64,000 nucleotides of DNA from Embiotoca jacksoni (GCA_022577435.1 JAKOON010000067.1:542252-606251), one strand, 5' to 3'; positions 44,002 to 55,699 are shown, numbered from the stretch's first letter. Numbers and translations: made by a program. The notes: generated from the letters alone by a model not told the origin.

Positions 44002-44107
44002 ACCGGAAGTGAAGGTTAATGGCGCAGTTCAGTTTTAATAAACAAACATGGCCGACGGGGAAACGCTCCGGACCTTTGTGATAAGCCGCTTCAGAGTCCG
44101 TTTATAA
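44002..44107 (+). promoter_or_regulatory. ETS and YY1-type words before a 19-codon frame
   Basis: ACCGGAAGTG (44002-44011, ETS core) and AACATGGCCGAC (about 44045-44056, YY1-like) precede an ATG at 44048 with A at -3 and G at +4. The frame MADGETLRTFVISRFRVRL stops at 44105. The N-terminus LR-x-FV-x-x-R pattern recalls teleost FiNZ zinc-finger proteins, but nothing downstream supports it. It may be a relict first exon or chance. Confidence 0.2.
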
Positions 44108-45870
44108 AGACGTGAAGAAGAAGAAGTGACACTGAGTGGATGCTAACTGGTGGTTGGACGAGCTGCTGGACAAAGAAGAAATATTAGCTTTTAAAAGAGT
44201 GCATATTGCTAACATGCAGTGTTTGACATAAAAGCAGATATAAAGGAACATTTAAAAAAAATATAGAAAATAAATGCATAAAATGCATTAGAACAGATTA
44301 AATGCATACAATTAAACACAAATAGAGTTAAAATATAAAATATGCAACATGCATTTTAAAGGCGCGCTAGTTAAACGCTAAAGAAGTATTAACTTCGCTA
44401 TCTTCCCTGATATCTAAGATGTAGATGTTGTTTTTAATTTTTTTTTTATTGTGTTTATAGTCTCATTTGATTTGGCACTTCTAAGTAAAGTAATGCAACT
44501 GCAATGATTTCTGCTTTTATGTTGAACCCTTTTGAACTGAAGTTGATTCATCTTCATGGTTTAAATGGTCAGTTTTAACACAGTACGTGTGTGTTGCTTC
44601 ATAGTGAACGTTTTAGTCACTAAACTCACTAACTGATGCAAAATGAGGTGGATAAATTATTAGATACTTTACTTTTTGGATTCATAGTGTAAGTATATAA
44701 AATAATTAGAATTAGCTGCGACATTTGTGCATCGATGATCATAATCCAACATTAATATTCTGCATATTTTTGACTTTTTCTACTTGAAGTATATTTAAAT
44801 GTTTGTCATTTTAAATGCAGGTCTTCAGCTCGTAACACTGTTGTTAAAGCTACTTTCTAGTACTACTTCCAGCTCTGCATACTAAAACACTTGAAGACTA
44901 AAAACTGGCTGAATTCAACTACTTTTAAACAGTTAAACGAGTGAAAGTTATGCAAAACTACATATAAATAACAAACATTTTACAATATGCTGCGTGCTAT
45001 TAGCGGCACCACATTTTTGTCTCGTCAGCAGTAATGGGAGTATTGCAATACTGGAAAGAGTTAAAGAGAAGTACTACAGACTAACATTAGGTTTTAGTAT
45101 TGCTGTAAACTAGATTTTGCTCAAAGTGACATCATAACTTACTCACTGTCCACTACTGTTGGTATGTGACAATCCCAAGTAAAACATGTTAATATCTATC
45201 ATTTTAAAGGCAGAAGACCGTGTTTATTTAATAATTCAAAGTAAATTGATAGTCACTTAGTTGAATTCTGACTGAATAACAGAAATAGATTCATTTTGAT
45301 TTGAAAGGTCACAGCTTCGTCCCGTAATAGTGGAAAAACTGTTACGGCTCAACGACGCGTGGTTTCATTCTCCACTCCGGCGTGACAGTTTGTGGTTTGT
45401 TTTGTAACCTCTGATGTTTTGTTGCACCTGCAAAAAATACAAACAACAAAACCAAAAAAAGAGAGACGATGCAGTGACCTTTTGAGTTGGCTTCGGCAAA
45501 AGCAGCGTAGATGCGACCCTGTTTGTGGGAACTTCAGCCGCCTGCTCGTCGCTTGGCCGTGAAGTCTCACGGTTGTATTTGGTTTTTGCTTTGTGTTGTG
45601 GTTAAAAAAAAAGAAAAAGTTCCTGACCTTTAACAATGTGTGTCCTTAAAAAAAAAAAAAAAAAAAAAAGAGACACAACAGCATTCATTGCAAACGTCTC
45701 CTCACAGATAAAAATAAAAACAAAAACCAACACTTGGCACTTCGGCGGGATTTCATTCACGTCTTGACGACATTCTGATCATGTTCGTGACGAGCCTTTT
45801 TTTTTTTTTTTAATCCCAGTTTATTTCGAATAGTGAATTAAAGTGTCAGGTCTAATGTCTGTTATCTTGT
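44108..45870. other. Unclassified AT-rich DNA
   Basis: Long unique AT-rich stretch with A22 at 45648-45669 and a T run near 45798. No gene or repeat recognised. Confidence 0.45.
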
Positions 45871-46130
45871 CATCCGTGCTGCCCTGAGATGTGTCTGACA
45901 GGCTCTCTGACTCCCAGTCACACGGGTTTTTATGGCATTTTCAAGCCTCTCGTTGAAATGATTTATGTGGTTGGCACAGATGTTGCTCAGATCCTGATTT
46001 TTTCATTCAATTACCGAATCTATCTTGCTGTTTTAATTATGGCTATGAAAAGTCCCATATCCGTCCTCTTCAGCTGCACTCCTCAGCCCATATTAAGGCC
46101 CGGAGATAATGCGGCCGTCCACGCTGCTGT
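45871..46130. other. CNE-like unique block (strong)
   Basis: Unique sequence with GGGTTTTTATGGC, TCATTCAATTACCG and TTTTAATTATGGC. A plus-strand frame is open through it (118 codons from 45889), but it has no splice context and runs on into low complexity. I favour non-coding regulatory DNA. Confidence 0.35.
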
Positions 46131-46327
46131 CAGGTCCTCCGTCCTCGTTCCCTTCCTTCTCTCTCTCTCTCTCCTGCTTGTTGTTGAGGATGTCAGGTTG
46201 TCCACAAAAAAAAAAAAAAGAAGAAGCTATGTGTTATGGACATAAAATGACTGTAGAGTGTTTGCCTTGTTTTGGGGTTTTTTTCTGCGAGGTTGTGTCA
46301 GCTGTTTTTGAAGGAAAAAAAGTCCTT

Positions 46328-46524
46328 CGGTGCCACATGGATTTTATTACGACTCTAATTTACTTAAGTGAGGGAGAGATGAATGTCCACTTAGTGCTAA
46401 GATGCCTTTTCCAAACCAAAAAAGTTAAAAAAAAATTATAACATTTTGTGGAGTTATTTAAATACAGCGGTGCCACGTGGATTTTGTTACGGGTCTAATT
46501 TACTTAAGAGAGGGGAGCAGGAAT
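46328..46524 (+). repeat. 140-bp direct duplication (two decayed copies)
   Basis: CGGTGCCACATGGATTTTAT at 46328 and CGGTGCCACGTGGATTTTGT at 46468. Both continue through TCTAATTTACTTAAG for about 57 bases at a fixed offset of 140 bp. Flanks are less alike. Confidence 0.75.
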
Positions 46525-47131
46525 GTGTTGCAATGCCTCCTGAATAGAAAGTGTTGTTATTTGGTGTATTTTTTTTTTTTTTTATGAATCCAGATCCAGT
46601 TTGTCGTGTTGTCCGGCAACAACACTGACAAGTTTTATCTCTGAACTTTTCTGAAGTTTCCCTGTCACTCATTTAGTTTCAATTACAGCTGCCACTTCCT
46701 TCAAATGTTGGGGGGGGGGGGGGGGATAAAGGGGGAGAGAGAGAGAGGGGATGAGGGGGGGGGGGCTGGCTAACTTGTCTCATTATCTTCTTTCGCAAAA
46801 GTTTGTAACACTGCGCCTCGTTCGTCGCTTCTTTTGAAACGATATTCAAACATCCGCCGAGCGTTCACTGTTGATGGTGACAAAGATGACACGTCTTGAG
46901 TTGATAAGATGGATAACAAGATGCACGTCCTCGGCTCTCAGGAAGTCTGAAGCTCTCGCTCCTCAGGGTTCCTCGGAGTATCGTCTTGGCGACGCTCTCT
47001 GTACCTGCTTTTCTTTTTCTGAGTTTTTTTTTTCTTCTTCTTCTTCTTTAAGTAGCTGAGCTCTTCTCCACGCTTTCCAGCCAGACCTCATGCATTTTTA
47101 TCGCCATCTGGAGAATACCAACAGGTCTTAA

Positions 47132-47134
<3 letters not shown>
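46525..47134. other. Unclassified DNA with G-tracts
   Basis: Poly(T) at about 46569-46583, G16 at 46710-46725 with further G runs to 46767 (quadruplex potential), and a TTC stretch near 47033-47049. Confidence 0.55.
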
Positions 47135-47188
<54 letters not shown>

Positions 47189-47205
47189 AGGGAGGGGGGG
47201 GGGGG
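47135..47205. repeat. (GT)n microsatellite plus G run
   Basis: GT array 47135-47187, then GGAGGGA and a G run to 47205. Confidence 0.95.
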
Positions 47206-47402
47206 CCTCTCGCTGTTAAAAAAAAACAACAACAGCAACTGCTCACCGTGGAGACGGACTCAAAAGTCATCTCGACTAATTTGACTGACTGTGACTGAGT
47301 GTGTTTTCTGTATTTTTGTTGGCACAAAGCTCAGAGAAAGAGATCTGTATCAATGATTGTGTGTTTGAATTAACACGCAGCCACAAAATAATTCTTCTCG
47401 TC

Positions 47403-47537
47403 TTGTGCCCCCTTTTACCTCCCTCCCTCCCTTCCCCCCCTCCCCCCCTCTCCCTTTCCCAGGAGCACCAGGGTTTGATGAGGCCGTCCCAGACGCCAGT
47501 TGACATTTTGTCCCCAGTCCGACCGGATGCCGCATAA
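47403..47537 (+). other. Pyrimidine tract with acceptor-like end
   Basis: An almost pure C/T tract (about 47418-47460) ends in TTTCCCAG (G at 47461). The following sequence is open for 25 codons, EHQGLMRPSQTPVDILSPVR and on to a stop near 47535. This looks like a splice acceptor and terminal exon, but the tract is low-complexity and I recognise no family. Confidence 0.15.
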
Positions 47538-47572
47538 AAAATTCACTCAGGCGAGAAGCCAAGGAGGAATAC

Positions 47573-47660
47573 CCGCCCCCCCCCCTCCTCCACCCCTCTC
47601 CTCCACCCCTCTCCTCCACCTCCACCACCACCACCCCTCCTCCTCCACCTCCCCTCCACC
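47573..47660. repeat. C-rich 13-bp minisatellite
   Basis: CTCCTCCACCCCT-type units repeat two to three times and grade into (CCA)n and (CCT)n. The complement is G-rich. Confidence 0.8.
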
Positions 47661-47719
47661 CTCGGCGTGCGCATCTCAGTGGGGAGTGCAAGGTGAGCAG
47701 AACTTGAGCTTGTCATGGC

Positions 47720-47900
47720 TGCACGCCTCTGACAAACATAAGTAGATGCTAATGGCAAAATCGTGACAGAGCAGAGTCCCACCACCATATGGCTAATTGC
47801 CACAACAATATCCTCCGTGTTATTAATCACGTTTTCATAGTGTGCCATGATAATTGGAATAATTAGGAGGGGAACAGGCACTGGGATGCCTCTGCAACAT
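47720..47900. other. CNE-like unique block (strong)
   Basis: GATGCTAATGGC, ATATGGCTAATTGCC, GTTATTAATCACG and GATAATTGGAATAATTAGG in a compact unique block between simple repeats. Dense homeodomain-type sites are typical of developmental enhancers. Confidence 0.4.
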
Positions 47901-48560
47901 AACCCCTTTTTGCATGGGGGAAGAAAATATATATTAAAAACCCAACAAAAAAACTTGACACTTTTCTCGTCGTCCTTTCTCCCCAAAAGTATTTCGGTTC
48001 ACCTCCACCCCCCCCCCACACCCCCCTTTTTTTTTTTTACTTCCTCTTCTTGCCTCGCGCTTCCTCTTTTTTTCTTGGCTCTTAATTCCCTCAGCCTCCT
48101 TTTACCTTCCTAATCGCTCTCCAGCTCCCCATTTCCCCCATCTTGTTTACAGTTTTTCACGGTGAAAAATGAGAGTTGATAATTAACGAATACGGTGACT
48201 CGCCTGTCGTGGGGGCCGTTGAGGGGCCGTGAGCGGTGGTGGGGGCATTACAGGTGTAGCTGAATGAGGCCACATGCCTGCACCGAGTCTGAACAATGAA
48301 GTATTTGGGCGGGGGGAGGAAGGGGGGGAGGAGGGGGTTAACCCTTTGTTTTCTCTGAAGTTTTTTCGTGGAAGTCACTTTACGAGCCAGTTTGTTTGAG
48401 GGAGAAAAAAAAAGGGAAGCGGTCAGCGAGTCATGGCCGCACGCTTATCGCTGCGAAAGCATGCGCTAAATGTCAAATACATCATTCAAAGTCAGAGGTT
48501 TTTTTTTTTTGCATTGCAGGGAGGTTTCTCTTTTTTTTTTCTTTTCAGCCCTTCACAATT
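47901..48560. other. Low-complexity-rich DNA
   Basis: C-rich then T-rich tract near 48008-48040, G-rich tract near 48309-48340, and T runs near 48500-48545. No gene. Confidence 0.5.
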
Positions 48561-48785
48561 CAACGAGTGCTCCTCGAGCGCTTTACAGCATCCTGCAGGC
48601 TGTGATGATTTACCGTTCGGCGATCCCGCTCCCCTTTTGTGTGGCCCATAAATCTCCCTGTTTATCCGAGGGGAGCGACCGTAATGCCTCCGCGATGGGC
48701 CCCGGCTATTGTTTTTCAAAAAGCCAACTTTATTGATTCTGACAGCGAGTCAATCAATTGGACATCTGTAGCATTAACAGGGTTA
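48561..48785. other. CNE-like unique block
   Basis: GTGATGATTTACCG, CCCATAAATCTCCC, GGCTATTGTTTTTC (SOX-like ATTGTT) and GTCAATCAATTGG in unique sequence. Candidate regulatory DNA by composition. Confidence 0.35.
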
Positions 48786-49635
48786 TTCCGGTTGCCAAAA
48801 AAAAAAAAACCAGTCGGACGGAGAGCGAGCGAGAGATCCAGACTCTTCTGGGCGAGTCCCTAATGAAGATGTCGTTCTTTCTTAGCTGCGCGACCTCCGT
48901 CGGGGGAAAAAAATAATGAGCAGATTCAAAGAGATACAGGGATGGAGATCATCAGCGAGATAGGAAGGAGTAATCATAGATAAGCAAAGGGAGTAAATAG
49001 GGCCGGAGCATGCCGTGGTATGGAGCTACGTCAGCGGTTGTAGCGTCGATCTGTGAGAAGAAATAACACATTTCTGTTTAAAATAAAAACACTGCTTTAC
49101 CAGGCTGCGTTACTATCACGCTTTTTTATTATGATTTCTTTTAATGACTTCTTTTTGGCTCCAAAAAATTCTTATCTTGACATGTGGAAAATGAGCAGAT
49201 CAATCAGATTATTAATGGAGGTAAAAAGGCCAATTTATTAGCTCAGTTTCATTCTGTAAATTAATTTGAATTTCCTGTTATTTTTGGAGGGATTTGTCTC
49301 GTTTCATCCATCTTATTCTGTCCGACTCTTTTTTTTCTTTTTCTGAGTGGCGTTGAGTCTTGGAAGTGTTTTTTTTTGGCGGGGTAAGTGGAAGGAGGTT
49401 TTTTTTTTGCAGAATCACTTGTTGCACTTTATAATTTCACTGGTTTCCTCTAATCACTCCAAAGGGTCTCCATAATGACTCAACTCTCTATTTAAGCAAT
49501 TAACCTCTCTCGGGCACCCTGTTAACACCGTTCACACCTCCCTCAGTATCGCCTATCAACACTTGAGATGACACAGCCGAAGACCGAGCTATTTTTTCAC
49601 TTCCTGCTTCCCACTCATTCACTTCTCTTTTTCAC

Positions 49636-49638
<3 letters not shown>
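48786..49638. other. Unclassified DNA
   Basis: Unique sequence with A12 near 48799 and several short T runs. No gene recognised. Confidence 0.45.
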
Positions 49639-49723
<85 letters not shown>

Positions 49724-49740
49724 ATCATCATCATCATCAC
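49639..49740. repeat. (CT)n microsatellite plus (ATC)n
   Basis: CT array of 81 bases (49639-49719) with one G interruption, followed by ATC repeats. Confidence 0.97.
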
Positions 49741-49856
49741 ACACACAAATGAAAAGATACAGAAACAAACATCTCGCCATTTGGAGGGATTTGTACCAAG
49801 AAAAAAAAAAAAAAGTATTGCTTTGCTGGCTAGCTTGTCTGCTTAGCGTGAAGCTT

Positions 49857-50201
49857 TCAGGCTGAAATATCTCTATTTTCCCGTCTGTACTCGTATCTAC
49901 TACAACACTGTACACCGAGGATTTGATTTATTATAGGCCATTTGAACCTATTCAAAAAAAACATGAAACGTGGCACCTGATTGGTCTTGTTGAAGCAGGA
50001 GAATTTCCTCCAAGATGTTTTAAAGGCTGTCCTGTTGTGCTTGTCGAAGGGTGCAGCTGTGCCAGCTGGTGAGCTGCTCTGGTGCTTTCGGCCGGGACGA
50101 CCAGTGCGGGAGCTTCTAACGTTAGCGTCCTCACAACTGTCAGCAGATTTACTTCGGTTACGTTTAAGAAAACGCAGACGTTTGACCTGAATTTCAGACA
50201 T
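49857..50201 (-). other. Unassigned 114-codon frame
   Basis: The minus-strand frame has a non-repetitive, basic N-terminal half (MSEIQVKRLRFLKRNRSKSA) unlike the low-complexity frames elsewhere. Its start context is weak (C at -3), the C-terminal half looks random, and no family is recognised. Probably chance, listed for completeness. Confidence 0.12.
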
Positions 50202-50629
50202 TTGGGGGGGGTCGACGTTTGTCTATTTTTAAATTAGTTGTCTTTTATGGCACTTGCGGTGATACGATACGAACGACGACTTCCTGTATCTGTTTCAAAA
50301 TAAAAGTCCTTGTTTCACATTAAAAGCCCTTCAGCCATACACTAAGTTTTCACCTTGTTTCTTTCGATTGCAGATATTTTCTCATCTTTTGTAACTTCTG
50401 CATAGCTGGAGGCCAGTGAGGCGAAGTTAAACATTGAAGGTCAGTGATGCCAACTAGTTATCAAGGTATTGATTTGTATTCTCCAAATCTGTCCAGTGGT
50501 CAAGTATTGTCGAAGTATCTCAGTCCAATTTATCAAATTGATTGAGCTCAGCCTTTTTATTTTGTTTTTTTATAGACTTTTTTTCTCATTGGACCCAGAT
50601 TTGACTTCGCTCTTTATCTTCATCTGTTG
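50202..50629. other. Unclassified AT-rich DNA
   Basis: Nothing recognised. Confidence 0.45.
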
Positions 50630-50630
50630 C

Positions 50631-50664
<34 letters not shown>

Positions 50665-50665
50665 G
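50630..50665. repeat. (CT)n microsatellite
   Basis: CT array with one TTT interruption. Confidence 0.9.
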
Positions 50666-50925
50666 GACTTCAGTTGGTTAGAAAAATGATGGCTCCTCAG
50701 CGCCACCCACTCAGGTTAACTGAACCCTCCTAATTATTTGGGCCCTCTGCAGCATCTGCCTGCCTGAAATTTTTTTATAGCCTGCCTGCAACTCACAATC
50801 TGTCACGCAGACATCAAATACTCTGCGATGTTTATCGTCGTCATACGGACGTGTGATATATGCTGAATAGACAGAAAAAGAATTATGGTTCTTGTATAGA
50901 ATTAGGAGCGTCCCGTGATGCTTTT

Positions 50926-51060
50926 CTACCCCCCGCGTCGTCATCTCAGACAGTTATGGACCCAGGAATGGGCGAAAAGCAGCTGCTCCTCTGACCATAA
51001 AGCCCCCGAGCCAAGCCCTTAATTGTTCCCGTTGCAAGGGAGGGAATTATTTCCACCCCG
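50926..51060. other. CNE-like unique block
   Basis: GAAAAGCAGCTGCTCC, CCCTTAATTGTTCCC and GGGAATTATTTCC in unique sequence. Confidence 0.25.
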
Positions 51061-51797
51061 GGGACGAAGGAGATGAAGGAGAGAAGACAAGGCAGCAAAA
51101 AAAAAGGAGGAGGGGGCAGGAGGGGATGGACAAAATGGCAGTATGGATGGCAAGGTGTGGGCAGATTTGTTGGCACGGCCATGTGAGGGTGTGGGCGGCA
51201 GGTTGAGAAGTCTCCCCTCATTCACGGCTCACATTAAAAGACTTCAGACCGAAAACTGGGTCACGACTGAAATCAGGGTGCCGTGTACAGATTCTCTGAA
51301 TGTCGCATGTAGGCTGGTACTTTTCAGGTTTTAATGTTTTTTATATTCTTAAAAGCCGTAGTTTATTCAGGATACCGCCATTCAGATTTAGATTAGCCTC
51401 GTTAGCAGGAATAGTTCCGTGTATTGGCCACGGGGGGAAAAAAAAGAAAAAAGAAATGCTGGTTTTTGATTGGTTCACAGTTTGTATAACAGGACACAGC
51501 TTAAGCCGTTAACTTTGAGCGGTGAAGCCAACCTGAGGGGATAATGGATAGGTTTGGATTTTTTTTTTCTAATACAGTATACTTTCATGGCGTGGTTAAA
51601 AAAAAAAACAGAGCTGAAAGAGTTCCTGCTCTGCAAACTGACTGTGAAGTGAGGACATGTGAGTACTGAAATAAGATGGACTTGAAACATCTGAACTTAT
51701 CCTTTAAAACCAACCTCTTTTTTTTTGCTTTTGCAATGGTATAAATAACAGGTTGTTCTGTGTTTTTTGCTTGAAATGTATTAATCAAATAGCCGAA
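51061..51797. other. Unclassified DNA
   Basis: Purine-rich 51057-51125, then unique AT-rich sequence. No gene seen. Confidence 0.45.
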
Positions 51798-52075
51798 CAA
51801 CCGCAGTTCCTTGAATGGCCACTCGAGGCTGCGTCCGAAAAACGAGTCAATCCCGCGTGTTACGATTCTCCACTCTACGGCAGAAATAAACATGTTTACA
51901 GCCTTGAACAAAACGTTTTTTTAGTTCTTTGTATTTAATTTCCAAGTTCATTACAACTCTACGGGGTTGTGAATATTTATATAACTAACCTGTGTAAATT
52001 CTATTAAGGCTTTAGGGGCTTCTTTTGAGTTTCAGGTGGATGCCGTCACAAATGGCTGCAGCCTAGTTTACGAAC
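51798..52075 (+). repeat. Dispersed teleost repeat (unclassified)
   Basis: GGCCACTCGAGGCTGCGTCC, CAGAAATAAACATGTTTACA, TTTCCAAGTTCATTACAACT and TTTCAGGTGGATGCCGTCAC appear in the order of a repeat I know from many fish genomes. Class unknown to me; no coding capacity. Confidence 0.65.
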
Positions 52076-52286
52076 TCCTTACCTGTTCCCAACAAAACAC
52101 ACTAATACTTCTACGAGGGTGCAAATCAGAAAGTTACGAGAAATCGCAGATTAGTGGCCCGCAAAAACGTGTGCAACTCCAGTTACGGTGATTAATGAAG
52201 CGACGTAACTTTTCAATACTTACTCACGAAGGTTTTTTTTGCAACGAGAACAAGTCTGAAAACCTTTTGATTTCTCATTTTACGTG

Positions 52287-52287
<1 letters not shown>

Positions 52288-52317
<30 letters not shown>
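52288..52317. repeat. Poly(T), 30 bases
   Basis: Pure T30. Confidence 0.95.
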
Positions 52318-52320
<3 letters not shown>

Positions 52321-52506
52321 AAAAAACCACCAGCTGACAGCGATGTCACTGCTACAATGATCAGCGCTGGTCAAACTGCAGCGACCACTTCCACCACCGC
52401 TACCACGTGTTGGGCACCGTGACTACTGCTTGCTTGCTGCTCTCTTTATCTTTTACAACTCGGTTCAAGCCCTTTTCCATCGAAGGCGTCCTCCAGACTT
52501 GGTGCT

Positions 52507-52577
52507 CCTCTCTCTCCTCTCTCCTCTCTCCTCTCTCCTCTCTCCTGTCTCCTCTCTCCTCTCTCCTCTCTCATCTC
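52507..52577. repeat. 7-bp minisatellite (CTCTCCT)n
   Basis: About nine units, one with G for C. Pure pyrimidine tract. Confidence 0.9.
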
Positions 52578-52764
52578 TAGAGGTGAGCTCTAGGTTGCTC
52601 CCCATATTAGTTTGCTTTCCACTTAATGAGGCGGCGGAGCATGAAGGTCCAAGCACTCCTAAACGCTGCGTTCATTAAACCAATGGTGCTTAATGATGAC
52701 GGCAAAGGCACCGGCGACCCGTCGGCTCCTACCGAGGGGCGGCCATTAGTGTTAGAGGCAGCCA

Positions 52765-52942
52765 GCTGGGGGGGGGAGACAGCAGCACGGAGGGGGGGAG
52801 GGGGGGGGAGCTGTCAACTGTCAACAACAGTGTCACAAGGACGTGCAGCCCTCGGTGAACGACTGCAGCCCAGTCAGTAAAAGCTACATAAAAAAAAAAG
52901 GGACAAGTTTTTATACTAAGGGGGTGGGAGGGGGGGGGATGC
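52765..52942. repeat. G-rich tracts
   Basis: G runs at 52769-52776, 52790-52811 and 52920-52940, with quadruplex potential on the plus strand. Confidence 0.75.
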
Positions 52943-54212
52943 AGTGATGCATACAGACACAATTATTAATTAGAAATACTCAAAGTATGTCAGTACCGTG
53001 TTCTTGATTAATGATTTAATACAGTTCCTTTGCAAGGATAACCTCCATGTTCTCTGTGTTAAAGTTTCATGAGTTGGTTGTTGTCAGGAGATCCTGTTCT
53101 CCAGTATTTTATATTCTCATTATCTGGTCATTGGTCAGTTCTTTTCCAGATTTGATACTTTCAAGCTGGCGCTCCTTCACAATAAACAAAATAATACAGA
53201 TGTCAGTGTCATTTCTGATCATCGAAAATGATGAAAATCATCAGGTGCATTAATCAGTGGAGTCCTACCTGTTAGATCTTAAAGAAGACGTTGATATCAG
53301 CCTCCTTTTTCTTAAAGATCACTTAGAAAATAGTCATTTGTGTCAACTAAGGTTTTCCCACAAAATATATTAAATTATCCTCAAAACATCCTTAAATTTC
53401 GTCCTTTCCCTCTGTATTAGAAATGATAACCAGGATTTACAAATATGCAAATATATTTGACTTCTAAAGTTTGATTGCTGGATGTCTCGTACTTCTGTAA
53501 AGTCAATTCCTCTGTGATGATGCGCTGGACTATGTTTGTGATGTCACAAATCATGCTCAGAGGCCTCCTCCTTTTATAATCAGATTTTAAACTTTGAAGT
53601 TTCAGCCGATGAATGTAAAATTTGCCTTTTTAGTCTTAAACTCGCATCATCCTGCACAGTGAAGCAGACAGAATCATTTTTGAGTAGCAGGAGTCTTTAA
53701 AGTTTGACAGCGTTGATTGTGATTAAAGAAGGAATCACTCATTTCTTGTAGTAATTGAATAAGCTGTGAATGTTTGTTAATATTCGGGTATTGTTGTGTT
53801 TTGGTTGATAATTACGGCAGGTTTACTTCGATTGTTTGTATTTATTGGATCAATTTGGAGCATTTCAGAAGCCTGAAGCGCAAAAAGTATTGCAAATATC
53901 ATTATTTAATTTGATATTTAAACATTATTAGGGGAACAAAATATATATTAGTAATGATAATCTGAATTCATCTATTGTTTACATGATGTATTGCAGTTTA
54001 TAAATTCAGCCAACTGGACTGAAACTAAGCAGAAATTACTAAATAGTTATTGCTTGATGAAAATCCATCTTCTTTTCTTCTCAAAAGTATTGAGCCTCTG
54101 TAATTTTTTTAAATTTGTTTTTGGTGAAAGTGTAATTACAATAAGAAGCCACACATTCTCTCAGTTGTTCTTCACATTCAGGATCTGTCTCTTGTATTAC
54201 AGCAGTTACTCC
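52943..54212. other. Unclassified AT-rich DNA
   Basis: Long AT-rich unique stretch. No gene, CNE-like block or known repeat recognised. Confidence 0.5.
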
Positions 54213-54232
54213 TTTTTTTTTTTTTTTTTTTT
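54213..54232. repeat. Poly(T)
   Basis: 20-base T run. Confidence 0.9.
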
Positions 54233-54365
54233 CACTTTCCCAGACTGAAGTTAAACGCTGAAGTACTCTATCAAAGGTACTTCATGAGGTATTTAACAAA
54301 AAGCCTCGTGGAAAAAAAAGGAGAAGTCCGATCCTCAGTTCACTGCTCCGCTCTGTCTTCTGCTT

Positions 54366-54465
<100 letters not shown>

Positions 54466-54527
54466 CCACTTCAGTGCATAAATGAAGCGTACACACAAAC
54501 ACACAAATGAGTGCACACGTTCATCCA

Positions 54528-54529
<2 letters not shown>

Positions 54530-54575
<46 letters not shown>
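54530..54575. repeat. (AC)n microsatellite facing (TG)47
   Basis: AC array of 46 bases, 65 bases after the TG array and in complementary orientation. Confidence 0.97.
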
Positions 54576-54577
<2 letters not shown>

Positions 54578-55276
54578 CTGCCTGTGATTTCCATGTGGCC
54601 CTCAGAGGACATACTAATGTATCCAAATATATTTACAACAGATGTTGCATTTTATTTTTCATGATAAAAACCCATTTCAGAAAATTTACTTCATAATGGG
54701 CAAAGCAAGTTTTTCTTCTCTCTCTCTTTCTTTTTTGTCTCCTCTCGAGGTGCCTCGTACGTACAGTGAGAGAAGTGCGCCACCTAATGGTTGCACACGT
54801 CTCTCAAACTTTTTTTTTTTTTTTTCTGTTGCTTTTGCTGTACACAAAAATGGGAGTGATTAATTGATTGTGAAAAGTGTTGTGGAGTAAAAAAAAAATT
54901 ACCCGCCGATTGATAAAATTTGGTTTAAACTCTAAATGATACTCCATGTGTTTTTTTCTATGAAACAGTCATTAAAAAAAACTGTGTAGCATTTAGTAAT
55001 TTAAAGCAGTCGCAGAAATTATTGCACATATTAAGTTAATGTCGGCAGACAGTTTAACACGGACAAAAAATAGATTTTCCTGTTTTTTTATTTTTGAAAT
55101 GATTGCATTTATTTTAGTTTATATTGCATTAGTTCAAAGTTTTGTTTTGCGTGTCATAACTTTCCGTTGCTCTTTTTACAATAAATATTTTAAGTATCTA
55201 AAGTGAAATGAAAATTAGTAAAATGGGACGCTTACTGCCACTTTTACAGTTTGCTTATCTTTCTAGTGTGTGTGTG
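54576..55276. other. Unclassified AT-rich DNA
   Basis: T-rich runs near 54809-54826 and A run 54890-54898; otherwise unique. Confidence 0.5.
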
Positions 55277-55450
55277 GGGGGAGGCGGGGGAGGCGGGGTG
55301 CAGAGAGGAGATGGAGGGAAAGCAATGGAGGCAACTGTTGAGGACAAATGGAGAGGGGTTGGGGGGTTGAGGAGGAGATGAGGAGGATTAGGTGAGGAAG
55401 AGGACAAGAGGCGCTCTCCTTCTCAGCCCAGCCGGATGGGGAGGAAAAAA
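55277..55450. repeat. G/A-rich low-complexity zone
   Basis: GGGGGGAGGCGGGGGAGGCG at 55277 onward, then GGAGATGAGGAGGATT-type purine-rich sequence and an A run near 55446. Confidence 0.75.
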
Positions 55451-55509
55451 AAAAAGAAGAGTGACGGGAGAGAAAGCGGGAGGAGGAGGCGAGGGCGTAG
55501 CAAAAAGAG

Positions 55510-55510
<1 letters not shown>

Positions 55511-55560
<50 letters not shown>
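55511..55560. repeat. (TG)n microsatellite
   Basis: Pure TG array of 50 bases. Confidence 0.97.
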
Positions 55561-55562
<2 letters not shown>

Positions 55563-55672
55563 CTAAGTGAGGCCTTTATAAATGAAAGCAGATGCCTGGC
55601 ATTATGAACTTGTCGGGTCGCAGATGGGGATGGCGGTGATGGAGCACTTGACTCCCCGGATGGTTATCACTC

Positions 55673-55699
55673 ACTCTCCTCTCCTCTCCTCTCGCCTCT
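55673..55699. repeat. (CTCTC)n tract
   Basis: CTCTCCTCTC units with one G. Confidence 0.8.

Noticed and set aside
45889..46245. 118-codon frame as a protein-coding gene
   Set aside because: The last third is CT repeat and poly(A); no splice signals or family. Treated as a CNE candidate instead.
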